Shown: one piece after another, positions 43,933-54,142 of the stretch
How the letters are laid out: every line of letters begins with the position of its first letter
Position numbering within the stretch: the stretch's first letter is position 1
Assembly: GCF_015278315.1 (NCBI RefSeq)
Contig: NZ_JADIJE010000011.1
Span: 62,001-126,000 of the forward strand
Direction: 5' to 3'
DNA length: 64,000 nucleotides
From: Microbacterium ureisolvens
Lineage (GTDB): Bacteria; Actinomycetota; Actinomycetes; Actinomycetales; Microbacteriaceae
Made by a program: the position numbers and the translations under genes
Notes under the pieces: model-generated
The model's database searches: none
What the model saw: the letters and a program-made list of their open reading frames with translations, nothing else
What the model was told of the DNA's origin: nothing

Positions 43933-44453
43933 GCGTAGTCCTTCACATCGAGCACCATCGTGACGGTGTCCTGGTCGTCGCGCGTCTCCGAGACGAGCTC
44001 GAAGCCGGCGGATGCCGCGCGCTCGCGGATCCGCGCCGCCACGGTCTGCTGCACGCGCAGCGCGTAAGCCGCGTCGAGGCGCTCGACGAGGGCTGCGGCA
44101 TCTGTCTCGGCCAGTTCCCGCCCGTCGGCCCGGCGGAAGTGCGCCGCCCACACGCCCTCGTCGGAGCGCGCCATCTCGAGCTCGACGCCGTCGATCACCG
44201 CGGTGAGCCGGTCGCCGCCGAGCGCGACCTCGCTCGCGCCGATGTCGCGGAGCGCGTCGCCGAGGAGGTCGGGATCCTTCATGCGGGTGCGCACCGAGAT
44301 CGGGCGCGCACCTCCGTCGTCGACGGCGCCGGTCTCGGCGCGGTCGTCCTCGCTCGCGCCGCCGAGCTGCGTGAGGGCGCCGATGCCGCCCGCCGCCGAG
44401 ATCGCGGTGACGGCGGCCAGCGCCGCGGGGATCAGGATCAGCGACACGCTCAT
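43929..44453 (-). CDS. DUF1257 (Ycf35-like) protein with membrane anchor
   Basis: The 174-aa protein begins with a hydrophobic helix (about residues 3-27, VSLILIPAALAAVTAISAAG) that is absent from the typical DUF1257 family. The family domain follows (about 50-170): VRTRMKDPDLLGDALRDIG, YALRVQQTVAARIRERA and GFELVSETRD. Ycf35 proteins are conserved in cyanobacteria and plastids but their role is unknown. It overlaps the radical SAM gene upstream and the HhH gene downstream by 4 bp each. Confidence 0.8.
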   Translation of the reverse strand: MSVSLILIPAALAAVTAISAAGGIGALTQLGGASEDDRAETGAVDDGGARPISVRTRMKDPDLLGDALRDIGASEVALGGDRLTAVIDGVELEMARSDEGVWAAHFRRADGRELAETDAAALVERLDAAYALRVQQTVAARIRERAASAGFELVSETRDDQDTVTMVLDVKDYA

Positions 44454-45217
44454 CGCGCGGCCTCCGCTCTCGTTCGTGCGTCCGCGGCCACCTGTGCGGG
44501 GCTGTCGGCACGCGGGCCCAGGTCGTCCAGCAGGGCGGCGATCGCGGCATCCGTCGCCCATCCGTTCACCGCGACGACGCCATCGCGGTCGATCCGCACC
44601 TCGAGCCGGTCGCCTGCGCCCCGCGCGGCGATGTCGCGCACCTCCGCCGCGTACCGCCCGCTCAGCGCGCGGATGCCCTGGTTGCGCGAGCCCACCCACG
44701 GGCGGCGCGCGTCGGGGAGGTGGCGCAGGTACGGCCCGTCGCACAGCAGGTCGGTGGCCTCCAGCAGCGCCGCGATGTCGTCGCGGCCGGCGGCGGCCCA
44801 GGCTAGGAGCCGATCGAGCGGGTACCCGGTGAACGTCATGACGCCCAGGCCCGCCTCGCGGAAGACGCGGGCGACGGATGCCGCGGCCCCGGCCTGATCG
44901 AACGGCTCGCCGCCGAGCAGCGTGAGGCCCTCGGCCCCCGCCGCCGTCGCCTGCTCGAGCCACTCGGCCGCCGTCGCGGTCACCTCGGTGAGGCGCCCGC
45001 CCCGCTCCGCCCACAGCTGCGGGTTGAAGCACTCGGGGCAGCGCACCGCGCACCCCTGCAGCCACACGGCCGCCCTCCTGCCCGGGCCTTCGGCCTCGGT
45101 CGCCGGGAGGAACCGCGACCAGCGCACGTCAGCGGCATCCGGGCGCGCGGGCGCCACGGTGCCGAGGAGCGAGTCCCCGCCCCCGCGCCCCGGCGCCTGC
45201 GCGACGACGACCGTCAC
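44450..45217 (-). CDS. 4Fe-4S/radical SAM domain protein
   Basis: The 255-aa protein has a radical-SAM-type cluster motif, C-x3-C-x2-C in LQGCAVRCPECFNPQLW, followed by LTLLGGEPFDQAGA (a GGE motif for SAM binding). It resembles activating enzymes such as NrdG and the 4Fe-4S single-cluster family. The start GTG at 45217 overlaps the DUF2997 gene stop as GTGA, and its stop overlaps the DUF1257 start as ATGA. No nrdD-type partner is seen, so its substrate is probably a protein of this operon or a small molecule. Confidence 0.85.
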   Translation of the reverse strand: MTVVVAQAPGRGGGDSLLGTVAPARPDAADVRWSRFLPATEAEGPGRRAAVWLQGCAVRCPECFNPQLWAERGGRLTEVTATAAEWLEQATAAGAEGLTLLGGEPFDQAGAAASVARVFREAGLGVMTFTGYPLDRLLAWAAAGRDDIAALLEATDLLCDGPYLRHLPDARRPWVGSRNQGIRALSGRYAAEVRDIAARGAGDRLEVRIDRDGVVAVNGWATDAAIAALLDDLGPRADSPAQVAADARTRAEAAR

Positions 45218-45429
45218 CGCAGGCCGTCCGACTGCTCGGTCTCGATCGCCGTCGTGCTCTGCACGGACGCGGTGGTGTAGTCCTCGGTGAAGCGCGACGA
45301 GACCGTCTCGGCGTCCAGGAGGGCCTCCAGCGCCTCGATGTGGTCGAGGCACTCCGGTCCGTGCATGCCGATGGTCTCGGCGTCGACGGTGCCGTCGGCG
45401 CGAAGCCTCACCACGAGCTGCTTGGCCAT
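45214..45429 (-). CDS. DUF2997 family small protein
   Basis: The 71-aa protein has the DUF2997 pattern: KQLVVRLRADGTVDAETIGM, ECLDHIEALEALL and FTEDYTT. The last ~20 residues are Thr/Ser/Glu-rich and probably unstructured. In cyanobacteria DUF2997 genes lie beside ycf35 and ferredoxin genes. The ATG at 45429 has GGAAGG upstream and lies 37 nt after the ATPase stop. Its length and context support a small partner or carrier for the ATPase, DUF1257 and radical SAM proteins. Confidence 0.82.
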   Translation of the reverse strand: MAKQLVVRLRADGTVDAETIGMHGPECLDHIEALEALLDAETVSSRFTEDYTTASVQSTTAIETEQSDGLR

Positions 45430-45466
45430 GATCCGCCCTTCCTTCCGTCCCGTTCCGCACCGGCGC

Positions 45467-47089
<1,623 letters not shown>

Positions 47090-47117
47090 GTCAGCTCCTT
47101 CTCGAACGGATGCCGCG

Positions 47118-47915
47118 TCATTGCGTCGGCGTGGGGGTCGGGGTGGTCGTCGGGGCGGGGTCGCCCGCGGGCGTGTCGAGGGTGATGGTCCACGTGCCGT
47201 CGCCGGTGGCGTCGACCTGGAAGACGACGCGGTCGGTCGGCTCCCACGACGCGCGCACGTCGACCTCGTCGAACTCGTTGACCAGCGAGTCCCATCCGCC
47301 GACCGTGACGGCGGCGACGAGGAACAGCCCGGAGCCGGTGTGCTGGAACCGGCCGCTGAGCGCGTCGCCCTCGTACATCAGCACCGCGTTGCCCTGGCCC
47401 GAAGCGGTCTCGCCCATGGGCACGACCTCCGGCTTCGTGACGGTGGCGGTCCAGTCGGTCAGCGACTCTCCGAACCAGACCAGGCCGTCCTCAGCGGCAG
47501 GGAGCACGAGCACGTCGCCGTCCGGGTAGAGCGAGCCGAGGTACCCCGGGGGCTCCCATTCGTCGGACTCGACGTCGAACTCGACCCCGGTCTGCTGGTA
47601 CACCGACACCCAGTCGGCCTCGGCGCTCTCGGGGTTGGTGAACATGAGCATGTCGGAGTTCGCGTCCAGGCGCAGGAAGCCGCCCTCGGGGGTGCCGCGC
47701 AGCTCGCCGTCGACGACCTCGTACTCCTGCGGATCGTCGGCGAGCCACGGATAGTCACCGTCTGCAGGGGCGGCGTCGTCCACGTAGACGTCGCCGGTCA
47801 GCGGGTTCACGGCGACCTGGGGCAGCACGAAGAACGCGATGACCGAGACGACGATCGTCCCGAGGATCCACGTCGCGACCGAGAACCGCCGGATGCGCTC
47901 GGCACCCCCGGTCAC
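47118..47915 (-). CDS. Membrane-anchored extracytoplasmic protein, paralogue A
   Basis: The 265-aa protein has one N-terminal transmembrane helix (about 12-34, VATWILGTIVVSVIAFFVLP) and a long extracytoplasmic part ending in a Thr/Pro-rich tail (PAPTTTPTPTPTQ). A C-terminal beta-rich stretch (EPTDRVVFQVDATGDGTWTI) resembles the end of the next protein upstream in the operon. The GTG at 47915 overlaps the stop of that gene (GTGA). The family is not recognised. The upstream protein and this one may form a surface partner of the ATPase. Confidence 0.75.
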   Translation of the reverse strand: MTGGAERIRRFSVATWILGTIVVSVIAFFVLPQVAVNPLTGDVYVDDAAPADGDYPWLADDPQEYEVVDGELRGTPEGGFLRLDANSDMLMFTNPESAEADWVSVYQQTGVEFDVESDEWEPPGYLGSLYPDGDVLVLPAAEDGLVWFGESLTDWTATVTKPEVVPMGETASGQGNAVLMYEGDALSGRFQHTGSGLFLVAAVTVGGWDSLVNEFDEVDVRASWEPTDRVVFQVDATGDGTWTITLDTPAGDPAPTTTPTPTPTQ

Positions 47916-48745
47916 GGACCGGCCTCCGTCTGCGTCGGCGTCGGCTCGCCGGGCGTCGGGGTCGGGGCGCTCGGGGTCGGAGCGGTCGTCGGGGCCACCG
48001 GCTCTGTGAAGGTGATCGTCCAGCCGGCCTCGTCCCACGCGTCGATGGCGAACAGCACGAGGTCGCCGTCCTCCCACGCGATCGAGCGGTCGGTCGGGTC
48101 GTACTCGCTGAAGATCTCGGTGACGCCGGCGGTGGTGACCGTCTCGATGGTCACGCGGCCCTCGCCGCGGCTGCTCACGCGTGCCGTGGTGGCGCCGCCC
48201 TCGACCAGGAACGCCGTGGAGCCGAAGCCGCTGACGGTGCCGGAGCGGGTCTCGACGGGCGGCGTCGTGATCTGCAGCCGCCACCGCTCGTCGCGGAAGC
48301 CGTCGATCCACAGCTCGACGTCGGGCTGCGGCACGAGCACCCACAGTCCTTCGGTGGCCGCGTACGTCTCGAATTCGGCGGGATCGCCGTACGGGCCCTC
48401 GACGAGGGTCTCACCGCCGGGTCCCGTGACCGCGACCCGCCCGACATACGTGTCGTCGAGCTCGGTGATGAGCAGCGGCTGGGCGGGATCGAGTCCCTCG
48501 AGCCGGATCATGGCGCCGTCGACACCGCTGTACACGCGGTCGCCCTCGTCTTCGGCGACGGGCGGGTCGGGGTTCTGCCACGGCTCCAGGGCGTAGTCGT
48601 CGTTCGAGGTCGCCTCGTCTCCCGCCTCCGCGAGAGTGGCGCCGCCGATCAGGGCGACCATGACGAGCCCGATGGTCCACACGAAGGCGTTGAAGGTGAG
48701 CAGCCGGCTGCGCGCGGCGCCGCTCAGCGTCGTGTTCGAACTCAT
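47912..48745 (-). CDS. Membrane-anchored extracytoplasmic protein, paralogue B
   Basis: The 277-aa protein starts with a hydrophobic helix (about residues 12-38, TFNAFVWTIGLVMVALIGGA) and continues with a beta-rich extracytoplasmic domain and a Thr/Pro-rich tail (PTPTPGEPTPTQTEAGP). DPTDRSIAWEDGDLVLFAID and AGWTITFTEP correspond to the C-terminal domain of paralogue A. The ATG at 48745 is preceded by GGAAAGGCGG, and TAGCCT or TATAGC (about 48766-48775 on this strand) may be the -10 box of the whole operon. Confidence 0.75.
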   Translation of the reverse strand: MSSNTTLSGAARSRLLTFNAFVWTIGLVMVALIGGATLAEAGDEATSNDDYALEPWQNPDPPVAEDEGDRVYSGVDGAMIRLEGLDPAQPLLITELDDTYVGRVAVTGPGGETLVEGPYGDPAEFETYAATEGLWVLVPQPDVELWIDGFRDERWRLQITTPPVETRSGTVSGFGSTAFLVEGGATTARVSSRGEGRVTIETVTTAGVTEIFSEYDPTDRSIAWEDGDLVLFAIDAWDEAGWTITFTEPVAPTTAPTPSAPTPTPGEPTPTQTEAGP

Positions 48746-48815
48746 TGCCGCCTTTCCGACCCCGACCAGGCTATACAACCGGGCAGGGACGCCCGGACGT
48801 TGCGCGCATGCGCGG

Positions 48816-50027
48816 CTAGCGCACGGGCAGGAGGCAGGTGGGGGCCGGCGCGGCGGTGCGATGGCGCACCCGGCCGGGCACGCCGGTGCGCACGTCCAGC
48901 GTCAGCGAGGCGACCTCGTCGGAGCGCTGGCCGGCGACCAGCAGGATGTCGCGGACCACCACGTGGTGGCGCGGCCAGTCCACGCCCGCATCGACGAGGG
49001 CGACCGGCGCGACGGACTCGCCCGCGCCGCGCACCCGCAGGGTCGCGATCGTGTTGCTGCCGCGCACGCCCGCGTAGAGGAACTCCCCGTCGCGCGAGGC
49101 GGCGAGCTCCGCGGCGCTGTCGCCGGGCAGCGTTCCGGCGCCGAGCGGGGTGCCGCCGACGAGCCGCCAGACCTCGGCGCCCGAGCCGCTCGCGGGTGCC
49201 GAGGGCGCCAGCACGAACAGCTCGCACGACAGCTCGGTCACGACGTAGAGGTGGCCGCTCGGGTGCCACACCATGTGGCGCGGACCGCTGCCCTTGGGCA
49301 GCGCCACCTCCTGCACGAGTCGCAGCCCCCGGCCGCCGTCGCGCCAGAACCGCACCAGATCGAGGCCGAGATCGGTCGTCGCGATGAGCCCGCCCGGCAG
49401 GAACACCGCCTGATGCGCGCGGGACGGGCGCGCCTCCTCCTCGGCACTGTCGGTCGGCGCCGGAGCGTCCTGATCGTGGTCGGGCACCAGGTGGGCGAAC
49501 TCCGTGCCGGCCGCCTCTCGGAGCGCGCGCGCAGCTGCCGCGAGGTCCAGGTCGCCGGCGGCGGATGCGGATGCGGCCGCCTCGGGGCCATAGGGATCGG
49601 CCGCCGCGGCGGCGATGGCAGGCGATGAAGGCCGGCCCGCGGCATCCAGGTCCATCCGCACCACCCGGCCGTCGCCCCAGCAGCCGGCCACGAGGAAGCG
49701 GCCGTCGGGCGAGACGGCGACGTGGCAGACCGCCTCACCGGCGGGCACCGGGTCGCCGAGCGGGGCGAACGCCGCCTCGCCGGTGCGCCGGAACGCCTGC
49801 ACCTGCTGCCGCGCCTCGAGCGCCGCGTACACGACGTCGCCCTTCGACAGGCTCGCCGATCCGGGATGCGCCGCGAGCCACGACGGCGAATCGGTCGCCG
49901 CGACGTCGCCCGCGAACGCCAGTGCGCCGCCCGCCGAGCCGTCGTCGGCGGCGCCCGCGAGCAGCATCCCGAGTCCGGTCGCGCTGCCGTCCATGTCGGC
50001 GGTGTATCCGCCCAGCCAGAACCTCAT
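48816..50027 (-). CDS. Lactonase/6-phosphogluconolactonase-like beta-propeller
   Basis: The 403-aa protein matches the cytosolic lactonase family (PF10282, seven-bladed beta-propeller), in which ring-shaped 6-phosphogluconolactonase homologues are found. Typical segments: VCHVAVSPDGRFLVAGCWGDG, AHQAVFLPGGLIATTDLG, GPRHMVWHPSGHLYVVTELS and FLYAGVRGSNTIATL. A GSASLSKGD insert after LAAHP comes from the CTTCGACAGGCTC repeat word (49841-49854). The ATG at 50027 follows GGAAGG. The substrate is not known; the family has many non-lactonase members. Confidence 0.85.
   Translation of the reverse strand: MRFWLGGYTADMDGSATGLGMLLAGAADDGSAGGALAFAGDVAATDSPSWLAAHPGSASLSKGDVVYAALEARQQVQAFRRTGEAAFAPLGDPVPAGEAVCHVAVSPDGRFLVAGCWGDGRVVRMDLDAAGRPSSPAIAAAAADPYGPEAAASASAAGDLDLAAAARALREAAGTEFAHLVPDHDQDAPAPTDSAEEEARPSRAHQAVFLPGGLIATTDLGLDLVRFWRDGGRGLRLVQEVALPKGSGPRHMVWHPSGHLYVVTELSCELFVLAPSAPASGSGAEVWRLVGGTPLGAGTLPGDSAAELAASRDGEFLYAGVRGSNTIATLRVRGAGESVAPVALVDAGVDWPRHHVVVRDILLVAGQRSDEVASLTLDVRTGVPGRVRHRTAAPAPTCLLPVR
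49841..49854 (-). repeat. CCTTCGACAGGCTC repeat word inside the lactonase gene
   Basis: CCTTCGACAGGCTC matches the left arm of the kdpB palindrome. On the gene strand it encodes SLSKG within a GSASLSKGD stretch. The frame is not disturbed. Confidence 0.65.
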
Positions 50028-50092
50028 CGTCCGGTTCCTTCCGGACAGTGGGATTCGCGGTTCCTGCGCTTGCCGAACGACCCCACGTCAGA

Positions 50093-50107
50093 CTTCGACA
50101 CGCTCAG
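50093..50107 (-). repeat. CTTCGACACGCTCAG repeat word at the purA 3' end
   Basis: CTTCGACACGCTCAG differs at one base from the CTTCGACAGGCTCAG word of kdpB. It overlaps the purA stop codon (50104-50106), so the last codon context was supplied by the repeat, or the repeat lies just beyond it. Confidence 0.55.
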
Positions 50108-51390
50108 TCGACGAGGTCGTGGCGCACGATGACGGCGTCGCGCGCGGCGCCGACGCCGATGACCGAGATGCGCGTGCCGCTCATCGCCTCGAGGGCGAGC
50201 ACGTACTCCTGGGCCTCCAGCGGGAGGTCCTCGAAGGTGCGGGCCGTCGAGATGTCCTGCTTCCAGCCCGGGAAGTACTCGAGGATCGGCTTCGCGTGGT
50301 GGAAGTCCGACTGGTTGACCGGGATCTCGTCGAAGCGCTCCCCGTCGACCTCGTACGCGACGCACACCGGGATCTGGTCGAGGCCGGTGAGGATGTCGAG
50401 CTTGGTCAGCACGAGGTCGGTGATGCCGTTGATGCGCGTCGCGTAGCGGGTGATGGGCGCGTCGTACCAGCCGACGCGGCGGGGGCGGCCGGTCGTGGTG
50501 CCGAACTCGAAGCCGCGCGAGCGGAGGAAGTCGCCGTTCTCATCGAACAGCTCGGTGGGGAACGGGCCCGAGCCGACGCGGGTCGTGTACGCCTTCACGA
50601 TGCCGACGATGCGGTCGAGGCGGTTGGGGCCGACGCCCGAGCCGGTCGCCGCGCCGCCCGCCGTCGCCGACGACGACGTCACGAAGGGGTAGGTGCCGTG
50701 GTCGACATCGAGCATCGTGGCCTGACCGCCCTCGAAGACGACCACGTCGCCCGCGTCGAGCGCGTCGTTTAGAAGGAGCGAGGTGTCGGCGACCATCGGG
50801 CGCAGGCGCTCGGCGTACGACAGCAGGTCGTCGACGATCTCGTCGGCGGTGATGGCGCGGCGGTTGAAGATCTTGACCAGGAGGTGGTTCTTCTGGTCGA
50901 GGGCGCCCTCGACCTTCTGACGCAGGATGTTCTCGTCGAAGAGGTCCTGCACCCGGATGCCGACGCGGTTGATCTTGTCGGCGTAGGCAGGGCCGATGCC
51001 GCGACCGGTGGTGCCGATCTGGCGCTTGCCGAGGAAGCGCTCGGTGACCTTGTCGAGCGTGCGGTGGTACTGCGTGATGATGTGCGCGCTGGCGCTCACC
51101 CGCAGGCGCGAGGTGTCGAGGCCGCGTGCGTGCAGTGCCTCGAGCTCGGCGAAGAGCACTTCGAGGTCGATGACGACGCCGTTGCCGATGACCGCGTTCA
51201 CGCCGGGAGACAGAATGCCGGAGGGCAGCAGGTGCAGCGCGTACTTCTCGTCGCCGATCACGACCGTGTGGCCGGCGTTGTTCCCGCCGTTGAACTTGAC
51301 CACCCAGTCGGTGCGCTCACCCAGGAGATCGGTGGCCTTGCCCTTGCCCTCGTCTCCCCACTGGACTCCGACGATCACGATGCCTGGCAT
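50104..51390 (-). CDS. purA: Adenylosuccinate synthetase
   Basis: PurA (428 aa) catalyses GTP-dependent synthesis of adenylosuccinate from IMP and aspartate in AMP synthesis. It opens with the GTP-binding [15 protein letters not shown] and [11 protein letters not shown], includes [16 protein letters not shown] and ends with [13 protein letters not shown]...[16 protein letters not shown], all PurA signatures. The ATG is preceded by GGGGGAG. TAGGAT (complement of 51425-51430) may be the -10 box. It is monocistronic here, 29 kb from purL. Confidence 0.98.
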   Translation of the reverse strand: MPGIVIVGVQWGDEGKGKATDLLGERTDWVVKFNGGNNAGHTVVIGDEKYALHLLPSGILSPGVNAVIGNGVVIDLEVLFAELEALHARGLDTSRLRVSASAHIITQYHRTLDKVTERFLGKRQIGTTGRGIGPAYADKINRVGIRVQDLFDENILRQKVEGALDQKNHLLVKIFNRRAITADEIVDDLLSYAERLRPMVADTSLLLNDALDAGDVVVFEGGQATMLDVDHGTYPFVTSSSATAGGAATGSGVGPNRLDRIVGIVKAYTTRVGSGPFPTELFDENGDFLRSRGFEFGTTTGRPRRVGWYDAPITRYATRINGITDLVLTKLDILTGLDQIPVCVAYEVDGERFDEIPVNQSDFHHAKPILEYFPGWKQDISTARTFEDLPLEAQEYVLALEAMSGTRISVIGVGAARDAVIVRHDLVD

Positions 51391-51557
51391 GGGCTACTCC
51401 CCCGTTATCTGACGGTTACACCCCATCCTATCGGGATGCTTCGTTACGCCTTCTGGCGCCGTGAGTCCTCCCGTGTCATCAGAGGTTGGACGGGCTCGCG
51501 AGCGCCGGGGGATGGTGAGGTCCGGATCGCCGCACGTGCGGCAGAAGGAGAACCACC

Positions 51558-52781
51558 GTGACCGAACAGGTGCACCTCGCCCTGGCCCTCGAACGGGCCG
51601 GCTGGCACCCCGCCGCGTGGCGCGAGGCCTCGGCCCGGCCGCGTGACCTGACGTCGCCGCGCTACTGGCGCGACCTGCTGCGCACGGCCGACGACGCCGG
51701 CCTCGCGCTGGCCACGATCGAAGACGCGCTGTCGCTCACCGACCGGTTCGAGCCGGTCGAGGGTCTGCGGCGCGACCGCGTGCGCGGGCGCCTGGACGCC
51801 GTGCTCATCGCGTCCTTCGTCGCGCCGCTGACTCGCCGGATCGGGCTCGTGCCGACGGTGACGACGACACACCCCGAGCCGTTCCACGTGGCCACCGGCA
51901 TCCAGACGCTCGACTACGCAAGCCGGGGCAGGGCGGGTGTCCGCCTGGTCGCGGGCGCCTCGGCGGCCGAGCGCGCCAACTTCGGGCGGCGCACCGCGGG
52001 CGTCGACGCCCTTCCGGCATCGGGCCGCGTCGAGGATGCGCCGGGGATCGTCGCGGCCTTCCGCGAAGCGGGCGAGTTCGCCGACGTGCTCTCGCGCCTG
52101 TGGGACTCGTGGCAGGACGACGCCATCATCCGGGATGCCGGGACCGGCCGCTTCCTCGACGCCGACCGCGTGCACGACATCGAGTTCGAAGGCGAGTTCT
52201 TCTCGATCCACGGCGCCTCGATCGTGCCGCGATCGCCGCAGGGCCGGCCGCTGCTCACGGTGCTCGCGCACCAGACCGTGCCGTACCGCTTGGCCGCCGA
52301 GCACGCCGACCTCGTCTTCGTCACGCCGCACGGAGAGGGTGGGCGCCCGGGCTTCGACCTGGCCGGCATCCGCGCGGAACTGGATGCCGCAGCCGACGAG
52401 CTGCGCACCGGCGGCGAGCGCCTGCGGGTCTACGCGGACCTGGTGGTGCTCATCGAAGACACCGCAGCCGCGGCGCGCAGCGCCCTGGTGCGCCTGGACG
52501 ACTGGGACGGCGCTCCTCTCGCCTCCGACGCGCGCATCGTCGTCGGCACGCCCGGCGATGTCGCCGCCGCGGTGCGCGAGCTCGCCGCGGCGGGGGTCGA
52601 CGGCGTGCGCCTGCGGCCCGCCCGCCAGCCCGCCGACGTGGTCGCGATCGCCGAGAAGGTGGTGCCGCTGCTGCGGTCCACGGGCACGCTGCGACAGGAC
52701 GACGGCGCCGGCACCCTGCGGACGCGCCTCGACCTCGCCCGCCCCGAGAGCCGCTACGTCCGAGAGAAGGTCGCGCTGTGA
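51558..52781 (+). CDS. LLM-class flavin-dependent oxidoreductase 1
   Basis: The 407-aa protein has the bacterial luciferase-like (LLM) TIM-barrel sequence pattern: GLALATIEDALSLTDRFEP, RIGLVPTVTTTHPEPFHVAT and LDYASRGRAGVRLVAGASA. It is a flavin-dependent monooxygenase or F420-type oxidoreductase. AAGGAG precedes the GTG at 51558. The stop overlaps the next LLM gene by GTGA. It starts the oxidation cluster, which continues with a second LLM protein, an FAD/NAD(P)-binding protein and an ABC importer. The substrate is unknown. Confidence 0.88.
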   Translation: MTEQVHLALALERAGWHPAAWREASARPRDLTSPRYWRDLLRTADDAGLALATIEDALSLTDRFEPVEGLRRDRVRGRLDAVLIASFVAPLTRRIGLVPTVTTTHPEPFHVATGIQTLDYASRGRAGVRLVAGASAAERANFGRRTAGVDALPASGRVEDAPGIVAAFREAGEFADVLSRLWDSWQDDAIIRDAGTGRFLDADRVHDIEFEGEFFSIHGASIVPRSPQGRPLLTVLAHQTVPYRLAAEHADLVFVTPHGEGGRPGFDLAGIRAELDAAADELRTGGERLRVYADLVVLIEDTAAAARSALVRLDDWDGAPLASDARIVVGTPGDVAAAVRELAAAGVDGVRLRPARQPADVVAIAEKVVPLLRSTGTLRQDDGAGTLRTRLDLARPESRYVREKVAL

Positions 52782-54142
52782 GCCGCAGCATCCGTCAGAT
52801 CCACCTCGCCGCCCACTTCCCGGGCGTCAACAGCACCACCGTCTGGACCGACCCGGCCGCGGGCAGCCAGATCGATTTCTCATCGTTCGAGCACTTCGCC
52901 GCGACCGCCGAGCGCGGGCTGTTCGACTACGTGTTCCTGGCCGAGGGTCTGCGCCTGCGCGAGCACAAGGGCCGCGTCCACGAGCTCGATGTGCTCGGCC
53001 GCCCGAACACGCTGTCGATCCTGGCCGCCGTGGCCGCGATCACCGAGCACATCGGCGTCGTCGGCACGCTCAACACGACGTTCAACGAGCCGTACGAGCT
53101 GGCGCGCGAGCTCGCGACCCTCGACCACCTGTCCGGCGGACGCGCCGGGTGGAACGCCGTGACGAGCTCGGACGCGTTCCACGGCGCGAACTTCCGGCGC
53201 GGCGGCTTCCTCGATCACGCCGACCGGTACGAGCGGGCCCGCGAGTTCGCGGCGCTCGCGAAGGAGCTGTGGGACTCGTGGCCCGAGGACGGAGTGCGGG
53301 CGGATGCCGCCACCGGCGTCTTCCTCGACGACGGGGTGCCCGCGCAGGTGCGCCACACCGGCCCGCAGTTCGACGTCGACGCCCTCTTCGACGTGCCGCG
53401 GTCGCCGCAGGGTCGGCCGGTGATCGTGCAGGCCGGCGACTCCGCGGACGGCCGCACATTCGCAGCCGAGCACGCGGAGGTCATCTTCTCGCTCCACACC
53501 GGGTTCGAGGACGCGCGGGCGTTCTACGACGACGTCAAGGGCCGGCTCGCGGCGAACGGGCGCGAGGAGGACTCGCTCAAGATCCTCCCCGCGGCGACGT
53601 TCGCGATCGGCGACACCGACGCCGAGGCGCGCGAGCGCTCGCGCGAGATCGCGCTGCAACAGGTGCGCCCCGAGGTCGCCCTCACCTACGTCGAGCAGGT
53701 GTGGGGGCGCGACCTCTCCGGCTACGACCCCGACGGGCCCCTTCCCGACGTCGACCCCGACACCGGGTCCGAGACCGCGCGGGGCTGGGCGAACCGGCAC
53801 GCGGCGGTGCGGTCCCGCATCGCGAAGCTCCGGGAGCTGTCGGAGACCGAAGGACTCAGCATCCGTGAGACCGTCATCCGCCTGACCGCGAACCACACGT
53901 TCGTCGGCAGCCCGGCGACCATCGCGGCCGAGATCGACCGGTACGTGCAGGAGCGCGCCACCGACGGCTTCACGATCGTCGGCCACCTGACGCCCCACGG
54001 CCTGGACGAGTTCGCCGAGCGCGTCGTGCCGCTGCTGCAGGAGCGGGGGTCGTACCGCTCGTCGTATGAGGAAGGCGCGACCCTTCGCGATCTGCTCGGG
54101 CTGCCGGCCCCGGTCTTCGCCCCGGCGCTCGCGACGCGATGA
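52778..54142 (+). CDS. NtaA/DmoA-type FMN-dependent monooxygenase (LLM class 2)
   Basis: The 454-aa protein resembles the NtaA/SnaA/DszA group of FMNH2-dependent monooxygenases. Their usual segments are HLAAHFPGVNSTTVW near the start, FAATAERGLFDYVFLAEG, TLDHLSGGRAGWNAVTS and DVPRSPQGRPVIVQAGDS. Such enzymes oxidise nitrilotriacetate, sulfones or other organosulfur or aminopolycarboxylate compounds with reduced FMN from a separate reductase. It overlaps both neighbours (GTGA at its start; ATGA at its end). Confidence 0.92.
   Translation: MSRSIRQIHLAAHFPGVNSTTVWTDPAAGSQIDFSSFEHFAATAERGLFDYVFLAEGLRLREHKGRVHELDVLGRPNTLSILAAVAAITEHIGVVGTLNTTFNEPYELARELATLDHLSGGRAGWNAVTSSDAFHGANFRRGGFLDHADRYERAREFAALAKELWDSWPEDGVRADAATGVFLDDGVPAQVRHTGPQFDVDALFDVPRSPQGRPVIVQAGDSADGRTFAAEHAEVIFSLHTGFEDARAFYDDVKGRLAANGREEDSLKILPAATFAIGDTDAEARERSREIALQQVRPEVALTYVEQVWGRDLSGYDPDGPLPDVDPDTGSETARGWANRHAAVRSRIAKLRELSETEGLSIRETVIRLTANHTFVGSPATIAAEIDRYVQERATDGFTIVGHLTPHGLDEFAERVVPLLQERGSYRSSYEEGATLRDLLGLPAPVFAPALATR

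Noticed and set aside
51391-51557. SAM-type riboswitch before the first LLM gene
   Set aside because: Sulfur-related regulation was considered, but no sequence matching a SAM-I or SAM-IV core was seen.
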